The notes under the pieces are model-generated. The model searched no databases and had not been told where the DNA came from. It saw only the letters and a program-made list of their open reading frames with translations. A stretch of DNA of 64,000 nt, taken from positions 73,030,171 to 73,094,170 of the forward strand of contig OZ018330.1 in the NCBI GenBank assembly GCA_963969495.1. The letters are read 5' to 3'. Shown here piece by piece: positions 33,340 to 46,737 of the stretch (the first letter of the stretch is position 1; the number at the start of each line of letters is the position of its first letter). The position numbers and the translations under genes are program-made. Source of the DNA: Ceratothoa steindachneri. Lineage: Eukaryota; Arthropoda; Malacostraca; Isopoda; Cymothoidae.

Positions 33340-35800
33340 TAAACATTACTCCTTCCTAACGTCTAATTGCTCGGTAAATAATTTGTGTAACATCTGATAA
33401 ATAAATAAAGCACAAAAAATTATTACAAAGTTTGCGGTAGATGTAAAACATCCAAACGCTACCTCTAAATTTGCTAATGTCAGAGCTTGGTGAAAAAACA
33501 ACTATCAACTAACGATGACAGAATGAAACTACAAAACAGCCCTAAACAAATTAGTTTTGTGATCAGTTTTAATGAACAATGAAATTCAACATAGAAAAAT
33601 GTACAATGGATCGAGTAATTTAATTTGATCACGTTCTAATCGGCACTGCAAACAGTTTAGAAAGATATCGTCCTTGGTACCAAGTAGCTGGGAAAATTTA
33701 CCAGTCTTGGAAGCAAAGAAAGCTTATAAAGTGCTTCCATTGATTCACCCCCAAAATTTTTAGAAGTACCAGGCAATGGCTTTGCCACTCCCTCTTACGG
33801 GGGCAGCTTGCGCTTCACTACTAAGATTAAAATTTAAAATCTTATAAAAAGCAGCCATAGTTAAATTTTTATAGATTTTCTGAACCACGCCAATTATAAT
33901 AATTTTAAAAAGGAACTCTAAACTAAATTTCCCCCCTTTCAAAATATCACGTTGCTAAAGTATAGAGTTATAGAAGATATATAGAAAATAAATTTTCTGA
34001 ACTTCACCATTTGTAATTCTTTGGTTATTAAAAAATTCACAAAATTTCGATACTTATATTTATTTCTGAACTTCACCATTTTGTCTTTTGAAATTATAAA
34101 AGAATTATTAGAAATAACTTTGATAAGAAAAACATAAGTCAACCAAACTAAAATGAAATTATTATTCAAATACTCAAAAAAATCCCCTTCTTAGTGATGA
34201 TGATGATGATACTTATACTTCTGCATAAAACTAAGCTGTGAATGAGTATATAATGTTGGACAGAAGCAACTTGAGAAACAAATTCATTCTTCCATTGAAG
34301 ATCTGTTAAAGGAAGTTATTTTTAAATTCGCTTAAAGTGAGAATGTTGAGAGGAAAACATATCCAAAATATAAAAAACAAAACAATGAATGGATTCCAAA
34401 ATGTTAAAGCGTAATAGCAGCGGGAAATTTGGAAATGTTTTTTCACGTCTCAAAGAATTTAAAGTTGATGAGGTGAGGTCTTGTTAGTTCCATTCTTTCT
34501 TTTTCTTTCTTCACTTCTTATATCTGCTCTTGCCCTCTGTCCATTACAATCAGGTTCATTTTCATACCCACGAAGTCACTTAATGTAGGGAACTATTAGT
34601 TTCAAATTTCACTAGGTAGTAATTCAAGTAAACAGGGGATGGGGGTTATTTGTGCTAGCTACACGATCTGAACATGTGAAACGGGTGAACTAAGCTGAAA
34701 TTCAGACATTGCTATTATTACACTACGCCAAATTGGCTTCCAAATAGCACTATACTACTTGAACAAGGTGTTACAGAGTCATGACATGTTGAGAATAATT
34801 CCCTGCGCAGTATGTGACACTCCATTTCCCTTGTTTGTTCCTTAGGTTTTCAAATACATCACACTCGCCACGCCTTCCACGAGGCGAAGCAGTCAAGCAA
34901 ACAATTCGCCATCACCAATTTTGGTTATTTTTCACCATTTCTCTCTCACTCATATTTACTCCTGTCAAGTTTCTGGATGGTTGCGGGACCTATCATACCC
35001 ATTCACCATAGGTACTCTATTTTGGCTATATACTTTCTGCACATTTTTGTTTTCCCTAACTTTATCACTCCGACCACGAACCGATTCTTGAAACTGTATA
35101 GCGGAAATAAATGCTCCTCTTCGCAAGCCGACTCATGGGCAGAATTTAGCCGAATGATTTGTTATTGCATCTGGGAAAGTAGCGCGAAAATTCAAAACCA
35201 CTGAAATAATAAATCCTATAGCTACGAGCCTTCGATTGGCAGCATCGTTAACGTCCATATTGATCAGAACGATTTGGACGTTCAAAATAAAGAAAGAAAT
35301 GACTTATTTTCAAGGTAAAAAGAGATAGTAAAAACTCTTTCCTGATTGGCACTGAGGAAAATGATTTTCAACCTTGAGTATCGCCTGCCGAAAGTTGGCT
35401 GCTTCTATCAAGACAAGGAGAGAGGCAGAGGCAGCATGTATGACAATGCATGTGCGTGTTAGAAAGAGACAAAATACGATGGTCTCTAAGAAGGAACAAA
35501 TTCAACCATAACAAGTGGCTTGAAAATGTTACGACGAAACAGTTGCCATATATATATCACTAAAACATAAAAGATCTTTTCAGAAACGAGATGCAATTTT
35601 CTTCTCTCCGATTTAATGAGTTCTATAAAGGATCTCACCAAGAAAGGATGCGTCAGGGGCTACGTTTTCATATGTCCAATTGCTAAGAAATGTCTAGTAA
35701 GCAGAAATTATCAATCTAATTAGTTTATGCTGACTAAGAATATTGTCACGTTACAAATATGAAGGCCACAGGAATCTGTACTCGTATCCTTGCTTTTATA

Positions 35801-35802
<2 letters not shown>
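33340..35802. other. AT-rich DNA with no recognised feature
   Basis: No transposon termini or coding motif seen. A short direct repeat (TTTCTGAACTTCACCATTT) occurs at about 33991 and 34065. Confidence 0.4.

Positions 35803-35876
<74 letters not shown>
35803..35876. repeat. (TA)n microsatellite
   Basis: About 74 bp of TA whose right edge is the 3' end of minus-strand PLE-2a. Confidence 0.98.
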
Positions 35877-35878
<2 letters not shown>

Positions 35879-36499
35879 TTGAAATATCCGAAAGGAAAAT
35901 AATACACAGAATAAGACCAACCGCTTTCGTGTTTACATCATCAGGTGCAGAAGAAGAATGAAATAGATCTCACCAAACGTACCGACTAACAAAGACAATC
36001 GTTTAAGGGGGAAAAAAACAACAACTGGAGAACAAATGAATAGCCTATCCGCGGAACTACAATTTACAAATCATTCAATAATAGAGTCTCACTTAGATTG
36101 AAATTAATGTTATGGGAGAATTTGATCATGGCTGATGCCATTAAATTTCTTTCAATAAAATTGGGCACAAAAATAATGGATTTTGCATTAGACCTATCTA
36201 TTTGATGGTTCAGTGTAGATGTATATTGATGAATAAACAGTGCATTTGAAGTTTGCCCTGTTCGCACACAACAGAAATTATGTTGTTTAATTCTCACATG
36301 TAGGCTTTTTGTTAACTGGCCTATGTAAAAACCAAGACAAGATTTGCACGGAATTTTATAAATGCAGGCCATTTTATTAGGGGGAGAATTTCTAATTACT
36401 AAGTTTTTTAACGTGGAATTATTAGAGAATAGAACATTAACATTAAAATATTTTAATAATTTCGGAACATGGGACAACTGTCTATTAAAAGGGAGCAAA
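35877..36499 (-). pseudogene. PLE-2a: Penelope GIY-YIG C-terminus, minus strand
   Basis: Minus-strand 36064-36498 is an open 144-codon frame: a connector (HVPKLLKYFNVNVLFSNNST), a Cys-containing segment (ACIYKIPCKSC), the nuclease signature (GFYIGQLTKSLHVRIKQHNF), then NALFIHQ, HQIDRSNAKSIIF and ERNLMASAMIKF. The order IP(C/S)...C...GFYIGQ..K.L..R...H is the GIY-YIG domain of Penelope-like elements, and ER...A..I matches the conserved Glu region. The reverse transcriptase is missing (5' truncation). The 3' end carries a hammerhead-like motif and meets a TA tract. An inverted twin lies at 36478-36986. Confidence 0.9.
35921..35950 (-). ncRNA. Hammerhead-ribozyme-like core in PLE-2a tail
   Basis: On the minus strand, CTGATGA (35938-35944) is followed nine bases later by CGAAAGCGG. 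CUGAUGA ... GAAA is the conserved core of hammerhead ribozymes, which are known in Penelope pseudo-LTRs. In the inverted twin, CTGATG (36886) precedes CGAAAGC and a short GC/GC stem III closing before a CTT site. The stem II is very short (GU/AC) and I cannot confirm folding. Confidence 0.4.
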
Positions 36500-36983
36500 C
36501 TTCAAATGCACTGTATAATCATCAATCTAATTTGAACCATCAAATAGATAGGTCTAATGCAAAATCCATTATTTTTGTGCCAAATTTTATTGAAAGAAAT
36601 TTAATGGCATCAGCCATGATCAAATTCTCCCATAACATTAATTTCAATCTAGGTGAGGGTCTATTTAAATTAGATAATTGGATCATGAACAATATCTGTT
36701 TGCAATATAAATTTATTTTGTTGAATTGATTTGTATATTGTAGTTCCGCGGATAGGCTATTCATTTGTTCGTCAGTTGTTTTTTTTTTTCCTTAAACGAT
36801 TGTCTTTGTTAGTCGGTACGTTTGAATGACGTCACATTTCTCTGTTTATTAACTGTTTCTCTATTTCATTGTTCTTCGGCCCCTGCTGATGTAAACACGA
36901 AAGCACTTGGGCTTATTCTGTGTATTATTTTCCTTTGGGATATTTCAAGCATCTTAGATCACGTGTTTTTCGGTGATTATTTT

Positions 36984-36986
<3 letters not shown>
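36478..36986 (+). pseudogene. PLE-2b: Penelope C-terminal tail, plus strand, inverted twin of PLE-2a
   Basis: Plus-strand 36469-36729 repeats the end of the PLE-2a protein (QTSNALYNHQSNLNHQIDRS, ERNLMASAMIKFSHNINFNL) and adds a different last segment (GEGLFKLDNWIMNNICLQYK). Noncoding sequence to 36986 mirrors 35877-36060: the TAGTTCCGCGGATAGGCTAT block, the GACTAACAAAGACAATCG block and TATTCTGTGTATTATTTTCC all occur inverted on the left. The copy lacks the GIY-YIG signature itself. Its 3' end meets another TA tract. Confidence 0.85.

Positions 36987-37026
<40 letters not shown>
36987..37026. repeat. (TA)n microsatellite
   Basis: A TA tract flanked by the PLE-2b end on the left and a MITE end on the right. 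Confidence 0.97.
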
Positions 37027-37690
<664 letters not shown>

Positions 37691-37699
37691 ACAAGAAAT

Positions 37700-38392
37700 C
37701 ACCAATGAGGAAGTAGGAGAGGGATGGATAAATTCACATTAAGATTTAGCCATAGCAGGTAACAAGGTCAAACCGAGAGGCAAGAAAGAGTCAAGAACAT
37801 AGCCAAAAGAGTTAAAACGATTAACGGATAAAGCGATAGTCTAAAGAAGGAGATTAGGAGAGACATGAGAAGTAAATTGAAACGAATGGGAGAGGAACAA
37901 GGAGAGTGAAAGAGAAATAAAATAATGTAAATACAAAATTGTCGTGGAATGGCCAGACGATATATTTATATACATGTGGGTGTTTTTTTGACCCAAAGTA
38001 GTTTGAAGACCCAGAGTGAAAGGGGAGGGATGGTTTATTTTTTCTTAGCGGGGTTCTTTTAAACAATTATTTCTAAGTGCAAGTTGGCCAAAGATTAAAA
38101 GGTAGCTGATACGCGTTGGGGTTGCAAAAGAAAGACAATGACTAAAATATAACTTTACTAACAACAAAAAAAAAAGAATATATATATTTACATAGAAATT
38201 GGATTTGAATGGAATGGTCGCCCAGACAGGGTTAAATATCTACACGCGATCAGGTAGGTTGATTAAGGGATTAACGAGGTCAGATACATTTGGTGATTTA
38301 AAGTGGGATTTTAACTGGGGCGTGCACACACATAATGGAGCAATTGGGATAAGCTAGATTTAAGATCAATCTGCAGGTGGCAACGGTTACGA
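37700..38392. other. No recognised feature
   Basis: AT-rich; may be further PLE noncoding sequence, but nothing diagnostic is visible. Confidence 0.35.
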
Positions 38393-38941
38393 TTACCTTA
38401 TGAGGTCGTTGCCAAAATAGGGCCAGTGTGGTACGGTGAAGCGACAGTAGAAATTGTTTACCTTGGGCTTCAGTACGAGGGAGCATTGTCGTCTTTGGAG
38501 TTTGGAATCCTTTTCAGTCCTTGCCAATTGACTAGGGCAGGGTTCACTGACGTCAAAACTTACCGATTGACTAAGGCAGAGTTCACGGATCGATTTAGCC
38601 TTCACTTGAATCGAAGTCGCAGCTGGAGGGAGGAGGGCAAGAGCGTCCTTTAGCTCGTTCGTCAGAGTAGGTGGAATTGTGACAGTGCTGCTGTCGAAAC
38701 TCGGTCGAAGCGTTATATAGGCGCCTGGAGAGGCGGCGCGCGCGATCTTGAGTGAAAAGTCGGCGACTCCTTCGGGGGAAGTGGGAATCTTGATAACGCT
38801 CGTTGGAATGTCCAACGGATTCCAATCTTTGGGCAGAGAAGTCCGCATGCTCGCGGAGAGGTGGCCGCGAGAGCGGGGGGAGAAGATGAAATTGGTCCCT
38901 AGGCAAATACAGCTGGGGCGAGTGATAACAGCGTCCGCCAC
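38393..38941 (-). CDS. Unrecognised 182-codon ORF
   Basis: The longest uninterrupted minus-strand frame outside recognised elements: MADAVITRPSCICLGTNFIF... with a Ser/Pro/Leu-rich middle (NPLDIPTSVIKIPTSPEGVA) and SFDSSTVTIPPTLTNELKDA. The local GC content is higher than that of the flanks. I recognise no domain. Openness over 549 bp is mildly unusual, yet GC-rich sequence lowers stop frequency, so it may be chance or a gag-like relic. No splice evidence was weighed. Confidence 0.3.
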   Translation of the reverse strand: MADAVITRPSCICLGTNFIFSPRSRGHLSASMRTSLPKDWNPLDIPTSVIKIPTSPEGVADFSLKIARAASPGAYITLRPSFDSSTVTIPPTLTNELKDALALLPPAATSIQVKAKSIRELCLSQSVSFDVSEPCPSQLARTEKDSKLQRRQCSLVLKPKVNNFYCRFTVPHWPYFGNDLIR

Positions 38942-39099
38942 CTCCTCGCCTAGGTTCCTATGCTTTCAACCGCTCCATGAGAGGACCTCAGGATCCACGT
39001 GGGTACAGGAGGGCACATGGCCGTCAATGGACCTCATTCTGCTACAAAAATCAATGCAATAATTAAATTGACACATCGGGTTCCCATATAAATGAAAAT

Positions 39100-39754
39100 T
39101 CCCCCCCCCCCAAAAAAAAGAAAAGGAATATAAGTCAAATCTAATTTCTTTAAGAATGAGTTTTTTCCTAACAACATCAATTCTAAAAAGGCCAGGGGAA
39201 ATTTTAAAGTTATTAAATTGGCTTATACATGGACATTCAAAAAGGTTTCTTTTAATTGAGTCATTTGGGCGAAAAATAAATTTTACTGAATTTCAATTAA
39301 TTAAGTGGTTATTTTCGGACATATGCACAAAAACGCACTATTATTTGCAGCTCTCCTAACATTGTATTTATGATGATTAATACGGAGAGATAATTGCTTT
39401 CCTGTCTGTCCAAAATATTTACTTGGACAAACAGAACATTCGACCGAATGTCCTGTTATTACAATTATTGCGAACTAGAATGTTTTTTATAGTTGACTCG
39501 TATTTGAAAGCAACTGAAATGTTAAAGTTTTTTAAAAGACGGGGGAGGTCAATGAAACAAACAGAGAAGGGTAAAACCAAAATGTTTTTTACATTAAAAG
39601 GGATAGCAGGAGCTGCATTATATAACGTCTTTTTTTGCAGAGGAAAGACAGTTTAGAAGAAAGGGATAAGGGTAACCTAGTTTATGGCCAATTTCAAAGA
39701 TATTGGAGAATTCAGAATCCATATATTCAGGACTAACAACACGTAAAGCCCGCA

Positions 39755-39760
<6 letters not shown>
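39100..39760 (-). pseudogene. PLE-5: Penelope RT C-terminus plus GIY-YIG remnant
   Basis: On the minus strand, starting next to the CA/TA tract: RALRVVSPEYMDSEFSNIFE and IGHKLGYPYPFL (end of the RT domain; R.LR..SPE..D.E...I..LGYP is typical of PLEs), a connector with LPRLLKNFNISVAFKYES, then a GIY-YIG-like block CSVCPSKYFGQTGKQLSLRI followed by NHHKYNVRRAANNSAFL. Frames shift at least twice. The nuclease signature is present as KYFGQTGK..S.R...H. It is the only PLE here that keeps part of the reverse transcriptase. Non-functional. Confidence 0.75.
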
Positions 39761-41183
<1,423 letters not shown>

Positions 41184-41450
41184 TTTTTTTTTTTTTTAGG
41201 AGGCTATCTGGCGACTGCCCATTTGGGCATAAGGGAAAGGGAGAGGATAGAAAAGAGAAAATGAATGAATAAACGGACAGTAAAGAAGATAGAGGATGGA
41301 GGGCGCCTTCAAAATCTTCAGCGAGCTGAAAAGAATAAATACATTCTAAAGTGCGAATTTGAACTTTCCTTCCAGAATCTTCTACCATAGGCCCGCGCTT
41401 TAATTTGTGCCCTCTTGTTGTGTCATCCCGGTCCATATTCATGCAATGTA
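41184..41450 (-). mobile_element. LINE 3' UTR tail with poly(A)
   Basis: A 14-base T run (41184-41197) is followed by AGGAGGCTATCTGGCGACTG and CCCATTTGGGCAT. The same words follow a T-rich run at 15903-15960, so both are 3' ends of one LINE family on the minus strand. How far upstream the insertion extends is unclear. Confidence 0.6.
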
Positions 41451-43014
41451 AAAGATATTTTTCTGCGTTAATTTTTTGTTTGTTCCATTTTGTCTACCTA
41501 CGTCTTGGCCGAATCCAAATACCACATAGGATGTAGTTAATCGCCGAGTGGAGTTCAAATTGGGTCACCTTCACACCTCTGCCATACATAGATTCCCCAT
41601 GGTTCTGGGCCCACGTTAATCAGTAGGTCCCCACTGAGAAGTGAAAGGTATTTTAAATGGGTGAGAATCAATAGTAAAACCCGGACTAATATTTTATTTT
41701 TATTCCTAATTGAGCAAGCACTGCTACAGTATATCTCTGAGGCAGACGAGGTCAACCGAGATGACACGATTGGCCCATGGTGGTGATCATTTATGGCTAA
41801 ACGATGTAAACAAGACCATTTTAGGAAACGTGCCCATCTTTTGCAACCAGTGGGTGTGGAGTGGGGAATAAAAAGAGAAAGTCTGTTGCACACATAATAA
41901 AAGTTTATAAAACGAGGAGATTAAACATACATTCCAGAGAGGTTGGACAGACTATCTATGTCGTAGAATAGGGTCAAGTTAACCCTTTCTTCGTTTCTCA
42001 GCAGAGGCCGATGAGGGCTATGTGCGTGGAAGATTTATAATACAAGCATAGTGCGAATTAACTAAATGTAGGTTGGCCAAATAGATGACTATCTTGGAGG
42101 TTTCGGGACAATAGAAAAACGGACACATAAATAACTTTACAATATGCAAATTAATATTCTTTAACAAGGTTAAAGGGAGTTTTAAAACAAGCTATATACA
42201 CAGTAAACGTACACGACTCTAAAACGGGGAGGGAGACTTGGCAAGGACGGTTGCCGTACAAACAAACGAACAATATTGACCGAGAGGCACTCGAATGACC
42301 TTGAGCGTATACGAAGCCGATGATAGAGGCTTACACTAGGGGAGGGGGGGCAGTAGAGAGAGCACTTGCACAAGCGAGTTGCACGTTGCTGTTACCTCAG
42401 AGATTCGGTCCGAAGGAGTAATCTTTGCTTGAAAATTACTATTACGGGATGAACTTAGATCTTGCTTTCGAGTTAGACACGAATCGAGACTGGCCGCGTT
42501 GCGTTCGAGGAGCGGGTCAAAACGAGTACGAGGTAGACTCACGTGAATGAAACGTGAACACCCGGAGCTTGAGGGGTTGTGCGAGAATTGTGCAGAGTCC
42601 AATAGGACGCAAATAGCGAGTACTGAGGAAGGGCGGGCAGAGAATACTGACGGGGAGGGTAGACGGTGGAGATACTGACTTTCAACTCTGGCGCCGGAGG
42701 ATTTGTAGTGGGGTCGAATGAGGGTTTCTCCCCTCCGTCCAAAGGGTAGGGGTCCAGGGTCCAACGCATTAGCAGGCGAGATTAGTCTCGCCCTATTAGC
42801 ACGATCACGAGAAGGTTCCTAAGCCGGCGAGGCGAAACTTTATCAGCCTCCAACTCGGACCTCTTCGGGTTATCAAGCTTGTCGCGGCTTTCTGCGATGG
42901 CGAGCTTTCAGCCACTACTGCGTCTCATAATTAGGCACTCTCATTAGCTCAGACAAAAGGGGTCGACCAGGTTCCTGTTGTCTCTTTCTCCATTGAAGGG
43001 CGCGGCAGCGCGTA

Positions 43015-43058
<44 letters not shown>

Positions 43059-43438
43059 TCTGATCTCTGACACTCCTCCATCCCCAGATGGAACTTCAGG
43101 GGAAGAAGTGACATCAGTAAATGATTAATGGGGGAGGGGAAGATATAACTTAAAGTCGCATGACAATAGCGGATAAAGTTGAGAATACCTAGGAAAATTT
43201 TCGAAATGGAGCAAAATTACAAAATAATGGAGTTAGTGTGTGTGTGTATGGGGGGGGGGGGTTACCATACATATACACAAGTTATATAATTCTTCGAAGG
43301 ATATTTTTTCTCTATGATACCATTAAGTTGGGCTCACTGGCCCGAGGGTGAGTTTATCCTACGATTATACAAAACTAAAAAAAAATTGAGGATATAAAAG
43401 CAATTAATGTACACAGATAAACAAACAAACAAAAATTA

Positions 43439-43446
<8 letters not shown>
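41451..43446. other. Unassigned; GC-rich block and (CT)n
   Basis: A GC-rich stretch (42310-43015) carries a 142-codon minus frame (42336-42764) without recognisable domain. A (CT)n run occupies 43018-43053 and a G run 43250-43261. The 3' LTR of the gypsy-type element would be expected here, but I found no match to the region beyond its 5' side. Confidence 0.4.

Positions 43447-43511
<65 letters not shown>
43447..43511. repeat. (TA)n microsatellite
   Basis: About 64 bp of TA about 100 bp beyond the end of the gypsy-type polyprotein. Confidence 0.97.
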
Positions 43512-43513
<2 letters not shown>

Positions 43514-43609
43514 ATACGCGTTTTCTTATTATATGGTTGGAAATACAAATATATTTTATGAACAAAAATTAATATATTGATAAAAAATGAAAAATGAAAT
43601 GGCTCGGAA

Positions 43610-44058
43610 TTAGTTTGGAAAAGGATCTAGCGGATTTCTACTTAAATTATCAGCCCTGCAGTTATCGGTGTCTTTTAAATACAAAATGCGGAATTGAAAT
43701 TCCTGGAGGAACAAGCTCCAACACATCAACCGACCGTCATTATTCTTGACGTTACGTAGGTAGAATAGAGGTTTGTGGTCCGTTTCCACTACAAATTCCT
43801 TGCCTAGTAAAACATTCTAAATTTACAGATTTCCCAATTTATAGCGAGGGTCTCTCTCTCAATTACCGCATAATTTTTCTCACGCGCGAGTAATTTTCTG
43901 CTTGCGTAAGCGATGGGGAAACTATCGCCATTATTTTCATACTGGAGGAGGACACATAATTTACCGACATTATTCGCGTCGGTGCGAATGCCAAACGGTT
44001 TGTCCGAGTTAGGGAGGCGGAGGATAGGGGCGGATGCCAACTTTAACTTGAGTTGGTT
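43610..44058 (-). pseudogene. Ty3/gypsy RNase H domain
   Basis: 43804-44040 encodes PFGIRTDANNVGKLCVLLQY, PIAYASRKLLAREKNYAVIE and RETLAINWEICKFRMF. After a one-base frameshift near 43810 it continues FVVETDHKPLFYLRN and DTDNCRADNLSRNPLD to a stop at 43610-43612. TDA, E (of ERE) and TDHKPL/D-NCRADNLSR are the catalytic and C-terminal signatures of gypsy RNase H. It lies last in the polyprotein, next to RT. Confidence 0.9.
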
Positions 44059-44198
44059 GAAGCTGTGAGTCGAAAGTGGCGTCCACTCGAGGCATTCAGG
44101 GGCATTCTTCCTTAATAGCTCGCAGAGGGGGCGGAGATGATCGTAAAGTTGGGTATGAAACGACGATAGAACGACGCAGAGCTTATGAAGGATCGCAG

Positions 44199-45086
44199 CT
44201 ACTTTTTGTTAGTGGGCAAAGGCATGTCCACGATGCCCCGGATCTTTTCTTGCTGGCGGGCTAACCGATTATTCCCGATATGGAGTCCGAGGTAATCGAT
44301 AGTGCCAAAAGCGAAGTGGCACTTAACGGGGCCAATTGGCAAATTGTATTCCCGGAGTCGATACAGAAGGGCTTGAAGGGTGGTCAAGTGTTGAGCTCAA
44401 TCTTGGGTGGTAACATAAACATTATCAAAATAGAAGGTGACGTTGGGTAAGCCTTATAAAATTCTCATCATTATCCAGTTATAATCGCTGCAAACCGTCA
44501 CCAGACCAAAAGGGAGTCATCGGAATTGCATAAGCCCCTTCTTAGTGGAGACAGCAGTAAATATTTTCACTTCCCCCCTCAGGGGGATCTGATAGTAGGC
44601 CTTGCATAAATCCAACTCGGAGATGAACTTGGCCTTCTCAAAAAGGTGGAGGTTCTGATGTACACTGGGGATTAGTTCGGCATTGAATATGGTAACCGAA
44701 TTTAGCTTTCTAAAATCGATGCACATTCGATAAGAACCATCGGCCTTCTTTACCATGACAAACGGGGAACACTAGCTTGACTCCGAAGGTTCGATGATCT
44801 GCAACCTTAGAAGTTTATCCACTTCGTTATTGAATGCTTCCAATAAGTGTATAGGCAGGGGGTATGGTTTGGAACGGATGGGTTCAAGGGTGGTTAGTTA
44901 GATATTGTGCTCAAAGTGGGTAGCAAAACCGGGAAGCTCAGTGATGACGTCATCAAAACTACTCAGAAATGCTTGCAGTTGATCATTTTGAAGAGCTGAT
45001 AGCTGGTCACATATCTTAATTTCTTCAGGTGGGGAATTATTTAACTCGGGCAAGACATGCAACGGGTATTCCTTATCATGTTCCAC
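44199..45086 (-). pseudogene. Ty3/gypsy reverse transcriptase domain
   Basis: Order on the minus strand: PELNNSPPEEIKICDQLSAL and FLSSFDDVITELPGFATHFE (44898-45086), a segment with EPSESS, then MVKKADGSYRMCIDFRKLNS and ISELDLCKAYYQIPLRGEVK (44517-44756; catalytic Asp in ELDL), a stretch with TFYFDNVYV (position of the YxDD box, here FDN) near 44420-44440, and REYNLPIGPVKCHFAFGTID with YLGLHIGNNRLARQQEKI (44199-44387). The active-site DD is lost at the box. At least three stops. Directly follows the integrase C-terminus. Confidence 0.9.
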
Positions 45087-45203
45087 GCAGGCGACTAGGA
45101 TTACGCAAAAGGGTCCAGGGGGTATTCGGATTCCACAGGGGATTCTTCGTCGATTGCAACTATCTGGTTGAGGCTCGCGCGCCGGTGGTACCGCTTGAAC
45201 ATA

Positions 45204-45567
45204 TTAATATGAAAAAGCTTTCTTCCCGAGGGGTGTTTCAATAAGATAATCGAGGGGAACAAGCTTCTCGACTATGCGGTAGGGGCACTTCCACTGAATC
45301 AAGAATTTGTTGTTGTCCTTCCGGAGGAGAAGCAAAACTTCTTCTCCAGGGTTAAACTTCCTTTCTTTGGACTTGCAATCGAAGTATGTCTTATACTTGT
45401 TAAAATTGATGTCGGCGTTCTGAAACGCAATTGTGGGGCACTTTTCGAGCCTCCTTGTTAAATACAGTAATACGAGTAAGAAGTCAATATTTTGATCCAA
45501 TTTCTGATTGGAATAAAGTTTCTTTAGGATACTCAGGAGGCCTCTGACGTTTCTACCATATAAAAGT
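45204..45567 (-). pseudogene. Integrase C-terminal (GPY/F-like) domain
   Basis: Begins LGFAPFELLYGRNVRGLL, the conserved TP-type end of the catalytic core, then KEERKFNPGEEVLLLLRKDN-type positively charged text and FLIQWKCPYRIVEKLVPLDY. W.(G/C)PY.I.....  is the GPY/F module of gypsy integrases. The next domain in the same direction is reverse transcriptase, not an LTR, which fixes the INT-RT order. Confidence 0.85.
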
Positions 45568-45960
45568 TCAAAGGGGGCGAATCCTAATTTCACGGTAGGC
45601 AAAGAGGGCTACCGGAAATAAGCGGTGATATTCAATGGGTTGATCTGCACATAACTTCCTGTGAATGTCCTTGAGGTTTCCATTTATCCTCTCGCACATT
45701 CCATTCCCACTCGGATGAAAAAGAGTGGTAAACAGTGGCTTGAACATCAATAATTTACCAAAGTACTCCATTAATTCGGAGTTGAATTGACGACCACGAT
45801 CCGAGAGGATTTCTTTGGCCAGGCCCATACTGGAAAACATGGAAATAAGGGCTTCGGCACAGGAGATGCTATCGATTTTGTTGAGGGTCACAGCCTCGGG
45901 TAATCGAGTGACAATGTCGACCAGCGTTAAAGCGTAACTATGGCCTTCGCTCAATCGGTC
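45568..45960 (-). pseudogene. Retroviral-type integrase catalytic core
   Basis: An open 128-codon minus frame: ALTLVDIVTRLPEAVTLNKI (first catalytic Asp within LVDI), AKEILSDRGRQFNSELMEYF (second Asp in SDRG), LFTTLFHPSGNGMCERINGN (Glu in CERINGN). The spacing D...D-35-E holds. LSDRG.QF.S and HP...GMCER.N are the gypsy signatures. Family role: strand transfer of element cDNA into host DNA. Confidence 0.92.
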
Positions 45961-45999
45961 CGATTATGTCGATAGCTACTCGGGTGGAGGGTTCAGAGA

Positions 46000-46430
46000 T
46001 TAGTGGTCCCTTCTGCAAAGGTGCAGGTCTGACTAATCCTTTTATTGTCGTATTTTAGCAAATATCTCAGAATTTCGCGGTCGCGCCAGGCCAATAAAAT
46101 ATTTGAAGATCCTCTGAGTGGTCTTCGCGTGACTGAAGTGACCAGAAAATAGGCCATCGTGTGCCGTTTGCAGGATTGGAGGGGCGTGCGAGTGGGTACA
46201 CATAGTATGCGGGACTCGGTGTCGGTTTCCTCGGTGCACATTCGATAGAGGAGGTCGTCCTTGATGAGGAAGGAAATCATCTTATTCCCTCTGACGGTTT
46301 CGCGTGTTTTGTTCTGTGCTTTGGACCACAAGGGACGAAGAGATTCATAGTCCCTCTGGCTTTTGACAAAGTCATGGGTCATTGCACCCTGGATTTCGGG
46401 AGCACACTGGGGTTCCAGAGGTGTCAGGGG
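46000..46430 (-). pseudogene. Integrase H2C2 zinc-binding N-terminal region
   Basis: Minus strand, two overlapping frames: MISFLIKDDLLYRMCTEETD (DGLLYR-like start), then HAPPILQTAHDGLFSGHFSH and AKTTQRIF in the neighbouring frame, giving H(H)..GH.G...T..R region with HDG...GHF. The CxxC pair that should follow is not legible (KYNKRISQTCTFAEGTT has one Cys). It lies just upstream of the catalytic core. Confidence 0.72.
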
Positions 46431-46737
46431 TTTCAATTCCTTTTCGCGTGGCAACAAGTAGTAATACGTTGAGCCACGGGGGCGGAAGAAACCCAGGGGG
46501 ACTGACCAATTAGGACAGGGCAAAACTTGATGAGGGCTGCAACGACTTCAGCCCAACCAGTAAAATATGCGCACTCAATGTAGCAGTGCACAATGGGAAA
46601 TTTATTGGCGCGCCCCAAGTGGAGATCCGGCACCTATTCACTGCTCCAGTTTCAAATTGGAGGGCCCCAGGGGTACTTTTATCGAACAAAAAGTTTACCT
46701 GGTGGTCAGCAGTATATGGCGGGTTTGAAGAAGAGGG

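Noticed and set aside
42336..42764. 142-codon minus frame as a host gene
   Set aside because: GC-rich context lowers stop frequency; no domain, low complexity in Ser/Pro, and no supporting exon structure.
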